From the NCBI GenBank assembly GCA_900555015.1, contig USJL01000007.1, positions 8,188 through 72,187 on the forward strand: a stretch of DNA of 64,000 nucleotides, written 5' to 3'. A program made the position numbers and the translations under genes. Below, piece after piece: positions 11,526 through 20,927 of this stretch (its first letter is position 1; every line of letters begins with the position of its first letter). The DNA comes from an uncultured Oscillospiraceae bacterium (lineage in GTDB: Bacteria; Bacillota; Clostridia; Oscillospirales; Acutalibacteraceae). The notes below the pieces were generated by a model that was not told the DNA's origin, searched no databases, and worked only from the letters and a program-made list of their open reading frames with translations.

Positions 11526-12352
11526 TTTAAATCCTCCACGGCATCAATAATTACAGGAACTGCACACATAACAAAAAATAAAATGTAAAAAACATAATTT
11601 GTTTTTGAAAACACCAACCCGTTTTCACAGGAAAAGCCGTTTATTTTAATAATTTGAGATATAATTATTAAAGAAAACAAGCAAATTAATAATGCAAGCA
11701 GCAAGCCGTCTTTATAATTGAAAGAAAAGCGGTTATAGCTTGTGCGCTTTTTTTCACCAAATCCACGGCTTTTCATAGCGTCTGCCGTTTCTATACTTTT
11801 TTCAAGAGAAATTGATACCAATGCAGAAAATCTTGTAATTGCATTTTTTACACCTTTGATTTCTTTACCCATTCCCAGTGCCGAATCCTTTATATCTTCG
11901 GATGTTTTAACCATTAAAGGAATGAATCGTAAAACCATTGAAAAAAGAAGTGTTAAATTAGGGGCAAAATTACCAAAAAGAGCCATAAATTTTTCACTTG
12001 TTATTACGCGGCTGTAAGACGAAAACCAAAGTATAACAGCCGACAGCATTACGCCGTTTAAAATGCCGTAAAAAAAGCATTCAAATGTAAAATCATAATC
12101 AAAAGCAGTAAAAACAACCATACTGCCGTAATGACAAAAAATAAAATTAAACACGCCGGCAAACAAAACAAGCAAAGCTAAATACTTTAAGTTAGTAAAA
12201 GTGCTTTTGCCGGCAATTTTTAAATTATAAATAAAAGAGAGCAAAAAAGAAGAAATCAAATAAACGGGATTTTTTATGCAAACGGTTAAAATTATAATAA
12301 AAATAAAAAAGGAGAAACCAACAACAGGGTGAAATTTTGAAAATCTGTCCAT
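11498..12352 (-). CDS. ecfT: ECF transporter transmembrane scaffold EcfT
   Basis: This 284-residue membrane protein has hydrophobic helices at the N-terminus (FFIFIIILTVCI) and across the middle. A cytoplasmic coupling region carries the ARG-type motif DAMKSRGFGEKKRTSY, which is diagnostic for EcfT. It links the S component to the two ATPase sites. A strong AGGAGG site precedes the ATG, 14 bases after cobO. Confidence 0.92.
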   Translation of the reverse strand: MDRFSKFHPVVGFSFFIFIIILTVCIKNPVYLISSFLLSFIYNLKIAGKSTFTNLKYLALLVLFAGVFNFIFCHYGSMVVFTAFDYDFTFECFFYGILNGVMLSAVILWFSSYSRVITSEKFMALFGNFAPNLTLLFSMVLRFIPLMVKTSEDIKDSALGMGKEIKGVKNAITRFSALVSISLEKSIETADAMKSRGFGEKKRTSYNRFSFNYKDGLLLALLICLFSLIIISQIIKINGFSCENGLVFSKTNYVFYILFFVMCAVPVIIDAVEDLKWLYLKSKI

Positions 12353-12366
12353 CCGGGTCCTCCTAA

Positions 12367-12849
12367 TTAAAATTCTATTCCTTTTCTTGCGGGCACGCCC
12401 CTGTCATAAGGGTGTTTTACTTTTTCAAAACGGGTAATATAATCTGCCTTATCAAACAAAGCATCATTAACGGTATGACCTGTAATGATATATTCTTTAT
12501 CCGGTGAAAACACCATTGAACTAACAAATTCATCACTTAAAAGGCTTAACACATCAAGAAATTCATCAAGCACAATCACATCGTAATCGGCACAAAAAGC
12601 CTCGTTAACGGCGTTTTTGCACCACAAAGCATATTTTTGCTTTTCATCATCTGTCATTTGGAATAAAAACGGAATTGAATTTGGGTTTTTATAAAAACAA
12701 ATATCACAGTTTGCAAAACGCTCACTTGATGAATTATCTTTTAAAAATGAAACAAAAAGCACTTTTTTGCCTGCACCCAATGCACGCAATCCGCTGCCCA
12801 AAGCCGCAGTCGTTTTGCCCTTGCCGTAGCCATAATAAATTTGAATCAT
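12367..12849 (-). CDS. Corrinoid adenosyltransferase, CobO/BtuR family
   Basis: This 160-residue P-loop enzyme is predicted to transfer the adenosyl group of ATP to cob(I)alamin or cob(I)yrinate diamide. The P-loop GYGKGKTT is at residues 7-14, the acidic motif VIVLDEFLDVL is near the middle, and the family C-terminal signature KHPYDRGVPARKGIEF closes the protein. It is slightly shorter than typical members (170-200 aa). The start overlaps the preceding mreB-like stop by 4 bases (ATGA). Next to an ECF transporter, it would convert imported corrinoid to the coenzyme form. Confidence 0.9.
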   Translation of the reverse strand: MIQIYYGYGKGKTTAALGSGLRALGAGKKVLFVSFLKDNSSSERFANCDICFYKNPNSIPFLFQMTDDEKQKYALWCKNAVNEAFCADYDVIVLDEFLDVLSLLSDEFVSSMVFSPDKEYIITGHTVNDALFDKADYITRFEKVKHPYDRGVPARKGIEF

Positions 12850-13874
12850 CTTATTCTTACATCCTGTTTTGTTTTAAAGCGATAGCCGTATTCATCTAAT
12901 ATATGCATTTTATTAAGAGCAATCATAGTACCTTTTGCCACACACAATTCAGCCCTTGGTGCAATTGTTACATCAACACCCAAAGCATTTTTAAACATTT
13001 TGTCTACACCGTATATAGCAGAACAGCCGCCTGTTAAAATTACAGCCTCATTTGATATATCTGCAACAAGCTGAGGTGTTGTTCTTTCAAACAAATCAAC
13101 TGCTGTTTGCGTTATAACCTCGAACAACGGCTTTAAACATTCATAAATATCGTTGCCCTTAATTTCAATGCTGTCCGGCAAGCCGGTTTGACTGTTTCTG
13201 CCTTTAACCTGCATTATAACATCCTCTTCTCTCGGAACGGCGCATGCAATGCTGTTTTTTATATCTTCAGCCGTGCGTTTTCCCACAAGAATAGAATAAT
13301 TTTCTTTTAAATATTTAATTATTTCTTCATCGAATCTGTTGCCTGCAATTTTAAGAGTTTCATTTTGACTCATACTGCCTTGGCTTATTACAGCCATATC
13401 TGTTGTGCCGGCACCCATATCAATAATAAACACGCCTGTAGGCAATGTTGGGTCAACACCTGCTCCGAAAGCTGCACAAAGCGGTTCTTCCACAAGGCAA
13501 ACCGAACGTGCACCTGCGGAAATCAGAACTGAAATTAACGTTCTTCTTTCAACATCTGTGCTAAGTGCAGAAACGGCGGCAACAACCCTTGGTTTAAACA
13601 AACTTTTGCCTATAACTTTATCTACAAAAAACTTTACCATTTGATGAGCTACGGAATAATTTGCCACGGCACCGTTTTCAATAGGCTGAATTACTTCTAT
13701 ACCGGCAGGTTCCCTGCCTTGAAGATAATAAGCCCTTCTGCCTGCATATAAAACTTTTTCTTTATCAATATCATAAGCAACATAAGAAGGCTCATTAATA
13801 ACAACGCCTTTTCCGGGAACGGATATAACTATTGAATTTGAACCTAAATCAATGCCTAAATCATAACCAAACAT
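12846..13874 (-). CDS. MreB/Mbl-like actin-family protein
   Basis: This 342-residue member of the MreB family has nucleotide-binding phosphate-1 motif DLGIDLGSNSIVI, phosphate-2 motif IDMGAGTTDMAVI and adenosine motif VILTGGCSAIYGVD. MreB forms membrane-bound filaments guiding wall synthesis. It is not next to mreC/mreD and lies in an operon with recD2 upstream and cobO/ECF genes downstream, so it is probably a paralogue. The adenosine motif has GGCS where MreB usually has GGGA. A role specific to this operon is not evident. Confidence 0.85.
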   Translation of the reverse strand: MFGYDLGIDLGSNSIVISVPGKGVVINEPSYVAYDIDKEKVLYAGRRAYYLQGREPAGIEVIQPIENGAVANYSVAHQMVKFFVDKVIGKSLFKPRVVAAVSALSTDVERRTLISVLISAGARSVCLVEEPLCAAFGAGVDPTLPTGVFIIDMGAGTTDMAVISQGSMSQNETLKIAGNRFDEEIIKYLKENYSILVGKRTAEDIKNSIACAVPREEDVIMQVKGRNSQTGLPDSIEIKGNDIYECLKPLFEVITQTAVDLFERTTPQLVADISNEAVILTGGCSAIYGVDKMFKNALGVDVTIAPRAELCVAKGTMIALNKMHILDEYGYRFKTKQDVRIR

Positions 13875-13907
13875 AATTTCAACCCTTAAAATTAATATAA
13901 ATAAATG

Positions 13908-16130
13908 TTACTTTATAAAATCATTATTGTCAACCGTTAAAAAGTGATTTAATGCACTGTAGCGGCGGCTTTTTTTATCATTATCAACCATTGCTTTAAT
14001 TGACTGTTCATTACCAACAAGAACAATTAATTTTTTTGCTCTTGTAAGAGCAGTGTAAAATAAATTTCTGTAGGAAAGCTTTGGCGGAACAGAAAGAACA
14101 GGCATAACTACGGCATCAAATTCACTGCCTTGACTTTTATGAACCGTCATAGCGTAGGCAAGCTCTAATTCTTTTGCATTTTCAAGGGAATACATTGCTT
14201 CCCTGTCATCAAACTTAACATTTAAAATATCGTTTGCTTTATCTATTTTTGTTAAAATTCCTATATCGCCGTTAAACACGCCTGTACCGTTCTCGGCACT
14301 TTTAAACCAAGGAACATCATAATTGTTTTTAATTTGCATAACTTTGTCTCCCTCACGGAGAACATAGCCTTTATAACGCAATTCTTTTTTCGATTTATCC
14401 GGCGGGTTTAATTTTTGCTGAAGCAAAATATTTAAATTTTCTGTACCAACTTCTCCACGTCTTGATGGGCAAAGAACCTGAATGTCATTAAAACTGTTAA
14501 AACCGTAAAACGACGGCAAGCGATTAACAACCAAATCACATATTTTTTTGGGAGCATTATACCTTGAATTTTCTTTCAATAAAAAGAAATCTGAATCTGC
14601 ATCTTTTCGATTTAATACAGGCATTTCTCCTTTAACTACACGGTGAGCGTTTGTTACAATCAAACTTTCCATAGCCTGACGAAAAACCTTATCAAGAGAT
14701 ACAACGGGAATCATGCCGCTTTGGGTTAAATCTTTAAGAACATTGCCTGCACCCACAGGCGGCAGCTGGTCTTTATCGCCCACCATTATCAAACGTGCAT
14801 GAAGCGGCAACGCCTCAAGCAAACTGTCAAAAACAGTAATATCAACCATTGAAAGTTCATCAATAATAACGGCATCAACATCAAGAGGATTTTTTCTATT
14901 ATATACAAAAGACGGTTCTTCCGCACCTTCTTTATATTCAACCTCAAGCAACCTGTGAATTGTTTTGGCTTCATAGCCGGTAAGCTCCGTCATTCGTTTG
15001 GCAGCCCTGCCTGTAGGTGCAGCCAAAGCAACGTTAAATCCCCTGTTTTTCATTAAAGCAATAATACCTTTAACAGTGGTGGTTTTACCGGTACCGGGTC
15101 CGCCGGTAAGTATAAGCAAGCCCTTGTTAACAGCTATTTCAACAGCACTTCGCTGTTTATCGTCAAACTCAATATCATTTGCTTTTTCAAATGCATAAAT
15201 TTCGGCAGCGTTAATTTCACTTTGCGCAGGAGGATATCCGACCATTATTTTAATTCTGTCTGCCACAGCTTTTTCGGCATTGTAAATTTCAGGCAAAAAC
15301 AAAAATGTTTTATCGTCTATATCTTCGGCAAACAACTGTTTTGCATTTAAAGCGGAATCAACAGCGTCTTCAACATCAGCAGAACTGCAATTTAAGTAAT
15401 TTTGTGCCACTTTTTCCACAGCACTTCGAGGAACACAAGTATGACCGTTTAAAAGATTATGACGAACCGCATAAACAACCATTGCCTGACTTCTGTAATC
15501 AAAAAGCGGCGGAGTTTTAAAACCTGAAGCAATTTCATCTGCACGGTCAAATGTAAACCCTGTTGAACAAACAAAAGCATACGGATTTTCACTGATAATA
15601 TCATATGCGGCAGAATGATACATATTGTAAGCGTTAAACGCTTCTCCGGGGGTTAAACCCAATTCGGTTAAGCCTGCCATAGTATCTCTTGCGGCAAATT
15701 GCTTTTTAAATTCTTCCTGTATTTTTTTTGCCTTGGTTTTGCTTATTCCGTCAACAGAAGCAAGGCGCGTAACATCATTTTCAATAACGTTAAATGAATC
15801 TGCGCCGAAAGCCTCTACAATTTTAAGAGCAGTTGCATCCCTAACACCTTTAATTATTCCGCTTGAAAGGTAACGCAATATTCCGCCAACATCTGCCGGC
15901 ATAGTTCTTTCAACGAGCTTTGCCTTAAACTGCCTGCCAAATGAAGGGTGAATAATCCATTCGCCCATAAGCAACAATTCTTCACCTTCGGCAACAGGAG
16001 GAAATTCGCCCACAACAGTAACAACTTCGCCGTCGGAAGTTAAAACTTCCATAACAGTGAAGCCGTTATTTTCATTATAAAACGTAACATCTTCAACGGT
16101 GCACGCCAATTTTTCCTGTTCGTTTTTCAT
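13908..16130 (-). CDS. recD2: RecD2-type 5'-3' DNA helicase
   Basis: This 740-residue superfamily 1B helicase is found in bacteria lacking RecBCD and works in replication-fork and mismatch-related repair. The N-terminal ~300 residues carry the RecD2 extension with helix-hairpin-helix repeats (for example RLASVDGISKTKAKKIQEEF). Walker A GGPGTGKT is at 343-350, followed by IIDELSMVD, MVGDKDQLPPVGAG and the late motif AMTVHKSQGSEFDAVV. It is the first gene of the run leading to the ECF genes, 33 bases before the mreB-like gene. Confidence 0.95.
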   Translation of the reverse strand: MKNEQEKLACTVEDVTFYNENNGFTVMEVLTSDGEVVTVVGEFPPVAEGEELLLMGEWIIHPSFGRQFKAKLVERTMPADVGGILRYLSSGIIKGVRDATALKIVEAFGADSFNVIENDVTRLASVDGISKTKAKKIQEEFKKQFAARDTMAGLTELGLTPGEAFNAYNMYHSAAYDIISENPYAFVCSTGFTFDRADEIASGFKTPPLFDYRSQAMVVYAVRHNLLNGHTCVPRSAVEKVAQNYLNCSSADVEDAVDSALNAKQLFAEDIDDKTFLFLPEIYNAEKAVADRIKIMVGYPPAQSEINAAEIYAFEKANDIEFDDKQRSAVEIAVNKGLLILTGGPGTGKTTTVKGIIALMKNRGFNVALAAPTGRAAKRMTELTGYEAKTIHRLLEVEYKEGAEEPSFVYNRKNPLDVDAVIIDELSMVDITVFDSLLEALPLHARLIMVGDKDQLPPVGAGNVLKDLTQSGMIPVVSLDKVFRQAMESLIVTNAHRVVKGEMPVLNRKDADSDFFLLKENSRYNAPKKICDLVVNRLPSFYGFNSFNDIQVLCPSRRGEVGTENLNILLQQKLNPPDKSKKELRYKGYVLREGDKVMQIKNNYDVPWFKSAENGTGVFNGDIGILTKIDKANDILNVKFDDREAMYSLENAKELELAYAMTVHKSQGSEFDAVVMPVLSVPPKLSYRNLFYTALTRAKKLIVLVGNEQSIKAMVDNDKKSRRYSALNHFLTVDNNDFIK

Positions 16131-16160
16131 AGCAAATACCTGTTAAAAATTGATAAATAC

Positions 16161-16189
16161 AGTATAACACAAATTATAATTCTTCTCAA
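16161..16189 (-). promoter_or_regulatory. Promoter of the recD2 operon
   Basis: TTGAGA (16189-16184), 17 bases, TATACT (16166-16161) on the minus strand, 31 bases before the recD2 ATG. It probably drives recD2, the mreB-like gene, cobO and the ECF genes. No cobalamin riboswitch pattern was seen here. Confidence 0.8.
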
Positions 16190-16210
16190 CAACAAGAGGG
16201 CACAAAAGGC

Positions 16211-16242
16211 AAAAAAAGAGCAAGTCCCGAAAGACTTGCTCT
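16211..16242 (-). terminator. Terminator after tuf
   Basis: A perfect 10-bp stem AGAGCAAGTC/GACTTGCTCT with a 6-base loop is followed on the minus strand by a run of seven T. Confidence 0.93.
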
Positions 16243-16264
16243 AAAATAATCAGTAATTCAGAAA

Positions 16265-17458
16265 TTACTCGTTGATAGCTGTAACAACGCCTGAACCAAC
16301 TGTTCTACCGCCTTCACGGATAGCGAAACGAAGACCTTCTTCGATAGCGATAGGAGTGATAAGTTCAACGTTCATAACAACGTTATCGCCAGGCATACAC
16401 ATTTCTGTTCCTTCAGGAAGAGTGATAACACCTGTAACGTCTGTTGTTCTGAAGTAGAACTGAGGACGATAGTTATTGAAGAAAGGAGTATGACGACCGC
16501 CTTCATCCTTGCTCAATACGTATACTTGACCAGCGAATTTTGTGTGTGGGTGAATTGAACCCGGTTTAGCAAGAACTTGACCACGTTCAATGTCTGATCT
16601 CTGAACACCACGAAGAAGACAACCGATGTTGTCGCCGGCTTCAGCATAATCAAGAAGTTTACGGAACATTTCAATACCTGTGCAAACTGTCTTGTCGATT
16701 TCATCTTTAAGACCAACGATTTCGATTTCTTCACCCATGTTAAGCCTACCACGTTCTACACGGCCTGTAGCAACAGTACCACGACCTGTGATTGTGAATA
16801 CGTCTTCAACAGGCATAAGGAAAGGAAGGTCAGCTTTACGGTCAGGTGTTGGGATGTATTCGTCAACAGCGTCCATAAGTTCCTGGATGCAAGCACAAGC
16901 AGGATCATCATTTGAAGAAGCCTCAAGAGCTTTAAGAGCAGAACCCTTAATGATTGGGCATTCATCATCAAATTCATATTCAGCAAGTGTTTCACGAATT
17001 TCCATTTCAACGAGTTCAAGAAGTTCTTCATCGTCAACCTGGTCGCACTTATTCATAAATACGATGATTGCAGGAACGCCTACCTGACGAGCAAGAAGCA
17101 AATGTTCCTTTGTTTGAGCCATAGGACCGTCAGTAGCAGCGATAACAAGGATAGCACCGTCCATCTGAGCAGCACCTGTGATCATGTTTTTGATATAGTC
17201 AGCGTGGCCCGGGCAGTCAACGTGAGCATAGTGACGCTTTTCTGTTTCATATTCAACGTGAGCTGTGTTGATTGTGATACCACGTTCTCTCTCTTCAGGA
17301 GCCTTATCGATATCAGCATAGTCCTCAAACTTAGCAAAGCCTTTGTTTGCAAGGTACTTTGTGATAGCAGCTGTAAGAGTTGTTTTACCGTGGTCAACGT
17401 GACCGATTGTACCAATGTTTACATGTGGCTTGGTACGATTAAAATGTTCTTTTGCCAT
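16265..17458 (-). CDS. tuf: Elongation factor Tu
   Basis: This 397-residue GTPase delivers aminoacyl-tRNA to the ribosome. G1 is GHVDHGKT near residue 19, the switch region contains [16 protein letters not shown]3 is DCPGHADY and G4 is NKCD. Length is normal. It has an ideal AAGGAGG site, its own promoter 46 bases upstream and its own terminator, so it can be expressed apart from fusA. Confidence 0.99.
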   Translation of the reverse strand: MAKEHFNRTKPHVNIGTIGHVDHGKTTLTAAITKYLANKGFAKFEDYADIDKAPEERERGITINTAHVEYETEKRHYAHVDCPGHADYIKNMITGAAQMDGAILVIAATDGPMAQTKEHLLLARQVGVPAIIVFMNKCDQVDDEELLELVEMEIRETLAEYEFDDECPIIKGSALKALEASSNDDPACACIQELMDAVDEYIPTPDRKADLPFLMPVEDVFTITGRGTVATGRVERGRLNMGEEIEIVGLKDEIDKTVCTGIEMFRKLLDYAEAGDNIGCLLRGVQRSDIERGQVLAKPGSIHPHTKFAGQVYVLSKDEGGRHTPFFNNYRPQFYFRTTDVTGVITLPEGTEMCMPGDNVVMNVELITPIAIEEGLRFAIREGGRTVGSGVVTAINE

Positions 17459-17503
17459 TGGAATTTCCTCCTTAAAATTTTCAATAGTAAAATTGTTAAT
17501 GTT

Positions 17504-17532
17504 ATTTTAGCAAAGCACAGATAAAATATCAA
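17504..17532 (-). promoter_or_regulatory. Promoter of tuf
   Basis: TTGATA (17532-17527), 17 bases, TAAAAT (17509-17504) on the minus strand in the 101-base gap between fusA and tuf. Confidence 0.78.
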
Positions 17533-17559
17533 GTGCTTTTATAAAATTAATAATTTAAA

Positions 17560-19653
17560 TTAGTCCTTTTTAGCTCTGTCAGCAATAATGCTTTCAGAAA
17601 TTGACTTAGGAACTGGTTCGTAGCCGTCCGGTTCCATTGTGTATTGACCTCTGCCCTGAGTTTTAGAACGAAGATCGTTAACATAACCGAACATTTCTGA
17701 AAGAGGAACACGAGCATTGATTTGCTTTGCACCTGTTCTGTCTTCCATACCCTGGATTTGACCACGACGAGAGTTAAGGTCGCCGATAACATCACCCATG
17801 TAATCTTCAGGAACAATAACAGTTACCTTCATCATAGGTTCAAGAATAATCGGGTTAGCCTTCTTTGCAGCATCTTTGAATGCCATAGAACCGGCAATCT
17901 TAAATGCCATTTCAGAAGAGTCGACTTCATGATAAGATCCATCATAAAGTTCAACCTTAATGTCTACCATTGGGTAGCCTGCAAGGATACCGCTCTTCAT
18001 AGCGCCTTGGATACCTGCATCTACAGCCGGAATGTATTCCTTAGGAATAGCACCGCCGACAACAGAGTTAACAAATTCGTAACCCTTGCCGATTCCGTTT
18101 TCATCAAGGTTAGGAGACATACGGATTTTAACATGACCGTACTGACCTGAACCACCTGACTGACGCTTATATTTAGTATCGGACATAGATTCCTGCTGGA
18201 TTGTTTCTTTATAAGCAACCTGAGGAGCACCTACGTTAGCCTCTACCTTAAATTCACGAAGCATACGGTCTACAATGATTTCAAGGTGAAGTTCACCCAT
18301 ACCTGCAATGATTGTTTGACCGGTTTCTTCATCTGTATAAGCCTTGAATGTTGGGTCTTCTTCTGCAAGTTTTGCAAGAGCAATACCCATCTTTTCCTGG
18401 CCTGCCTTTGTTTTAGGCTCAATAGCAACACGGATAACAGGTTCAGGGAAGTTCATAGATTCAAGAATGATTGGGTGATCTTCATCGCAAAGAGTATCAC
18501 CTGTTGTTGTATCCTTCAAACCAACTGCAGCGGCAATATCGCCTGCGTAAACAGTTTCAATATCTTCTCTGTGGTTAGCATGCATTTGAAGAATACGGCC
18601 CATTCTTTCTCTGTGGCCCTTAACTGAGTTATAAACCTGTGTGCCGGCATTAAGTGTACCTGAATATACACGGAAGAAGCAAATCTTACCAACAAATGGG
18701 TCTGTAGCAATTTTAAATGCAAGAGCTGCAAACGGTTCATCATCTGATGAATGACGAGCTTCCTCTTCATCTGTATCAGGATTAATACCTTTAATAGATT
18801 CAACATCTGTAGGAGCAGGCATATAATCTACGATAGCATCAAGAAGAGGCTGAACGCCCTTGTTTCTGTAAGAAGTACCGCAAGTGATTGGAACCATTTG
18901 ACCTTCACATGTTGCTTTTCTGATTGTTTTTTTGATTTCTGCTTCGGTAAGTTCTTCACCCTCGAAGTATTTTTCCATAAGAGCTTCATCTTGTTCTGCA
19001 ACAGCTTCGATGAGTTCATCATGGTATTTTTGAGCAAGTTCCTTCATATCTTCAGGAATTTCTTCACGACGAATATCGTTACCCAAGTCATCGTAGTAAA
19101 TTTCTGCATCCATAGCAATAAGGTCTACGATGCCTCTGAAGGTATCTTCTGCGCCGATAGGAAGCTGAATCGGAACTGCATTACATTTAAATCTTTCTTT
19201 TACCATGTTAAGAACATTATAGAAATCAGCACCCATAATATCCATTTTATTAACGTAAATCATACGTGGTACATGGTAATCGTCTGCCTGACGCCATACG
19301 GTTTCAGACTGTGGTTCTACACCGCCTTTTGCGCAAAGAACGGTAACAGAACCGTCAAGAACACGAAGTGAACGTTGAACTTCAACAGTAAAGTCTACGT
19401 GTCCCGGGGTATCAATAATATTAATTCTATGTTTCTTCCAGAAGCATGTTGTAGCAGCAGAGGTGATTGTAATACCTCTTTCCTGTTCTTGCTCCATCCA
19501 GTCCATAGTAGCGGCACCATCATGTGTTTCACCGATTTTATGGTTAATACCGGTGTAATAAAGGATACGCTCGGTAGTTGTTGTTTTACCTGCGTCGATG
19601 TGCGCCATGATACCAATATTTCTTGTCATTTCAAGAGATACTTTTCTTGGCAT
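17560..19653 (-). CDS. fusA: Elongation factor G
   Basis: This 697-residue translocation GTPase has full length with all five domains. G1 is [15 protein letters not shown]3 is DTPGHVDF and G4 is NKMD. The domain IV/V blocks include [12 protein letters not shown] and [13 protein letters not shown]. An AGGAGG site precedes the ATG and rpsG ends 27 bases upstream. It is the normal str-operon fusA. Confidence 0.99.
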   Translation of the reverse strand: MPRKVSLEMTRNIGIMAHIDAGKTTTTERILYYTGINHKIGETHDGAATMDWMEQEQERGITITSAATTCFWKKHRINIIDTPGHVDFTVEVQRSLRVLDGSVTVLCAKGGVEPQSETVWRQADDYHVPRMIYVNKMDIMGADFYNVLNMVKERFKCNAVPIQLPIGAEDTFRGIVDLIAMDAEIYYDDLGNDIRREEIPEDMKELAQKYHDELIEAVAEQDEALMEKYFEGEELTEAEIKKTIRKATCEGQMVPITCGTSYRNKGVQPLLDAIVDYMPAPTDVESIKGINPDTDEEEARHSSDDEPFAALAFKIATDPFVGKICFFRVYSGTLNAGTQVYNSVKGHRERMGRILQMHANHREDIETVYAGDIAAAVGLKDTTTGDTLCDEDHPIILESMNFPEPVIRVAIEPKTKAGQEKMGIALAKLAEEDPTFKAYTDEETGQTIIAGMGELHLEIIVDRMLREFKVEANVGAPQVAYKETIQQESMSDTKYKRQSGGSGQYGHVKIRMSPNLDENGIGKGYEFVNSVVGGAIPKEYIPAVDAGIQGAMKSGILAGYPMVDIKVELYDGSYHEVDSSEMAFKIAGSMAFKDAAKKANPIILEPMMKVTVIVPEDYMGDVIGDLNSRRGQIQGMEDRTGAKQINARVPLSEMFGYVNDLRSKTQGRGQYTMEPDGYEPVPKSISESIIADRAKKD

Positions 19654-19680
19654 AATATCCTCCTAAAAACTTTAAACGGA

Positions 19681-20151
19681 TTAATATCTGAAATGAGCAA
19701 ATGCTTTGTTTGCTTCTGCCATTTTATGTGTATCATCACATTTCTTAACTGCACCGCCTGTTTTATTAACAGCGTCTAATATTTCAGCAGCAAGACGCTC
19801 CTTCATAGTTCTTTCGGAACGCTGACGTGAATATAAAGTAATCCAACGTAAGCCGAGAGTTTGTCTTCTTTCCGGACGAACTTCAAGAGGAACTTGGTAA
19901 GTTGCACCGCCGATACGACGAGCTTTTACCTCAAGAACAGGCATAACATTTTCCATAGCAGCTTCAAAAGTTTCTAATGGGTCGTTACCTGTTTTTTCTT
20001 TAATGATGTCAAATGCACCGTAAACGATTTTCTGTGCGACACCCTTTTTTCCATCATACATAACGTTATTGATCAAACGAGTTACAAGCTTTGAATTGTA
20101 AAGCGGATCAGGTAAAACGTCACGCTTAGCGATTTGGCCTCTTCTTGGCAT
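19681..20151 (-). CDS. rpsG: Ribosomal protein S7
   Basis: This 156-residue small-subunit protein nucleates the 30S head. It starts [20 protein letters not shown] and contains the conserved [23 protein letters not shown] site precedes the ATG. The 132-base gap between it and rpsL is long for this operon and contains self-complementary GAGT/ACTC segments. In E. coli the S12-S7 gap is where S7 represses its own translation; a similar role here is only a possibility. Confidence 0.99.
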   Translation of the reverse strand: MPRRGQIAKRDVLPDPLYNSKLVTRLINNVMYDGKKGVAQKIVYGAFDIIKEKTGNDPLETFEAAMENVMPVLEVKARRIGGATYQVPLEVRPERRQTLGLRWITLYSRQRSERTMKERLAAEILDAVNKTGGAVKKCDDTHKMAEANKAFAHFRY

Positions 20152-20283
20152 CTTCGCTTCCCTCCTTCATAAATAATAATGAGTTCATAGGTACTCGGTT
20201 TTTCCCGTGGAGTCAACAAGTAGGCTACACGCTTATATAAAATAAGGTATAAACTATTGTTTTTCCAAAAGAATAGTTACTGC

Positions 20284-20706
20284 TTATTTCTTAGCAGCCT
20301 TTGGCTTTTTAGCGCCATACTTTGAACGGCTTTGCATTCTTCCGTTAACGCCCTGAGTATCAAGTGTGCCACGGATGATGTGATAACGTACACCGGGAAG
20401 GTCTTTTACACGTCCGCCGCGAACCATAACTACAGAGTGTTCCTGAAGGTTATGACCTACACCCGGAATATAAGCAGAAACCTCCATGCCGTTTGTTAAA
20501 CGAACACGGGCAATCTTACGAAGTGCAGAGTTAGGCTTCTTAGGTGTTGCAGTTTTAACAGCTGTGCAAACGCCACGCTTTTGAGGAGAATTGTTATCAT
20601 TCATAACATTCTTCTTGGTGTTAAGGCTCTTTAAAAGAGCAGGTGCTTTAGCCTTCTTTTCAAGGGACTTACGTCCTGTTCTTACTAATTGGTTAAAGGT
20701 AGGCAA
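20284..20706 (-). CDS. rpsL: Ribosomal protein S12, TTG start
   Basis: This 140-residue protein is the decoding-centre protein S12. The start is TTG at 20706: AGGAGA lies 7 bases upstream and the protein then begins [13 protein letters not shown], as in all S12. Upstream in-frame codons to 20781 are unlikely to be translated. The Gram-positive insertion before SPQKRGVC is present. The streptomycin-relevant lysine in [11 protein letters not shown] is wild type, as is GVRYHIIRG. It is the first gene of rpsL-rpsG-fusA, with its own promoter at 20898-20927. Confidence 0.98.
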   Translation of the reverse strand: MPTFNQLVRTGRKSLEKKAKAPALLKSLNTKKNVMNDNNSPQKRGVCTAVKTATPKKPNSALRKIARVRLTNGMEVSAYIPGVGHNLQEHSVVMVRGGRVKDLPGVRYHIIRGTLDTQGVNGRMQSRSKYGAKKPKAAKK

Positions 20707-20755
20707 TAGTTTATCTCCTTTCTGTAAAATTTTCTGCGCAATACACGCATAAATC

Positions 20756-20819
20756 ATAACTTTTAATATAAAAGTTATCATTTAAACGCACATTGCAGGG
20801 CGGCAATAAAACCGCCCTG
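20756..20819 (-). promoter_or_regulatory. Two hairpins in the rpsL leader RNA
   Basis: The roughly 180-base leader between the promoter and rpsL holds two perfect inverted repeats. One is CAGGGCGG/CCGCCCTG (20796-20819), flanked by a further GCACAT/ATGTGC pairing. The other is ATAACTTTTA/TAAAAGTTAT (20756-20778). Neither is followed by a T run, so they are not simple terminators. They may be control or processing structures. Confidence 0.6.
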
Positions 20820-20897
20820 TAAAATTATGTGCAATTTAACTAATATAATTAAACGATTTTGTGGATAATACCGAATTGTTCACCCACACAAGTTAAA

Positions 20898-20927
20898 ATT
20901 ATATCACTCATCAACACTGTTTGTCAA
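20898..20927 (-). promoter_or_regulatory. Promoter of rpsL-rpsG-fusA overlapping the rpoC end
   Basis: TTGACA (20927-20922), 18 bases, TATAAT (20903-20898) on the minus strand. The -35 box lies in the last codons of rpoC, and the -10 box begins at the base after its stop. Both hexamers are perfect. Confidence 0.85.

Noticed and set aside
16131..16210. Possible cobalamin riboswitch ahead of the operon with the ECF genes
   Set aside because: The leader is about 30 bases long and has no B12-box pattern.
18751..19371. 206-codon open frame antisense to fusA
   Set aside because: It mirrors a fully conserved fusA, has no ribosome site, and resembles no family.
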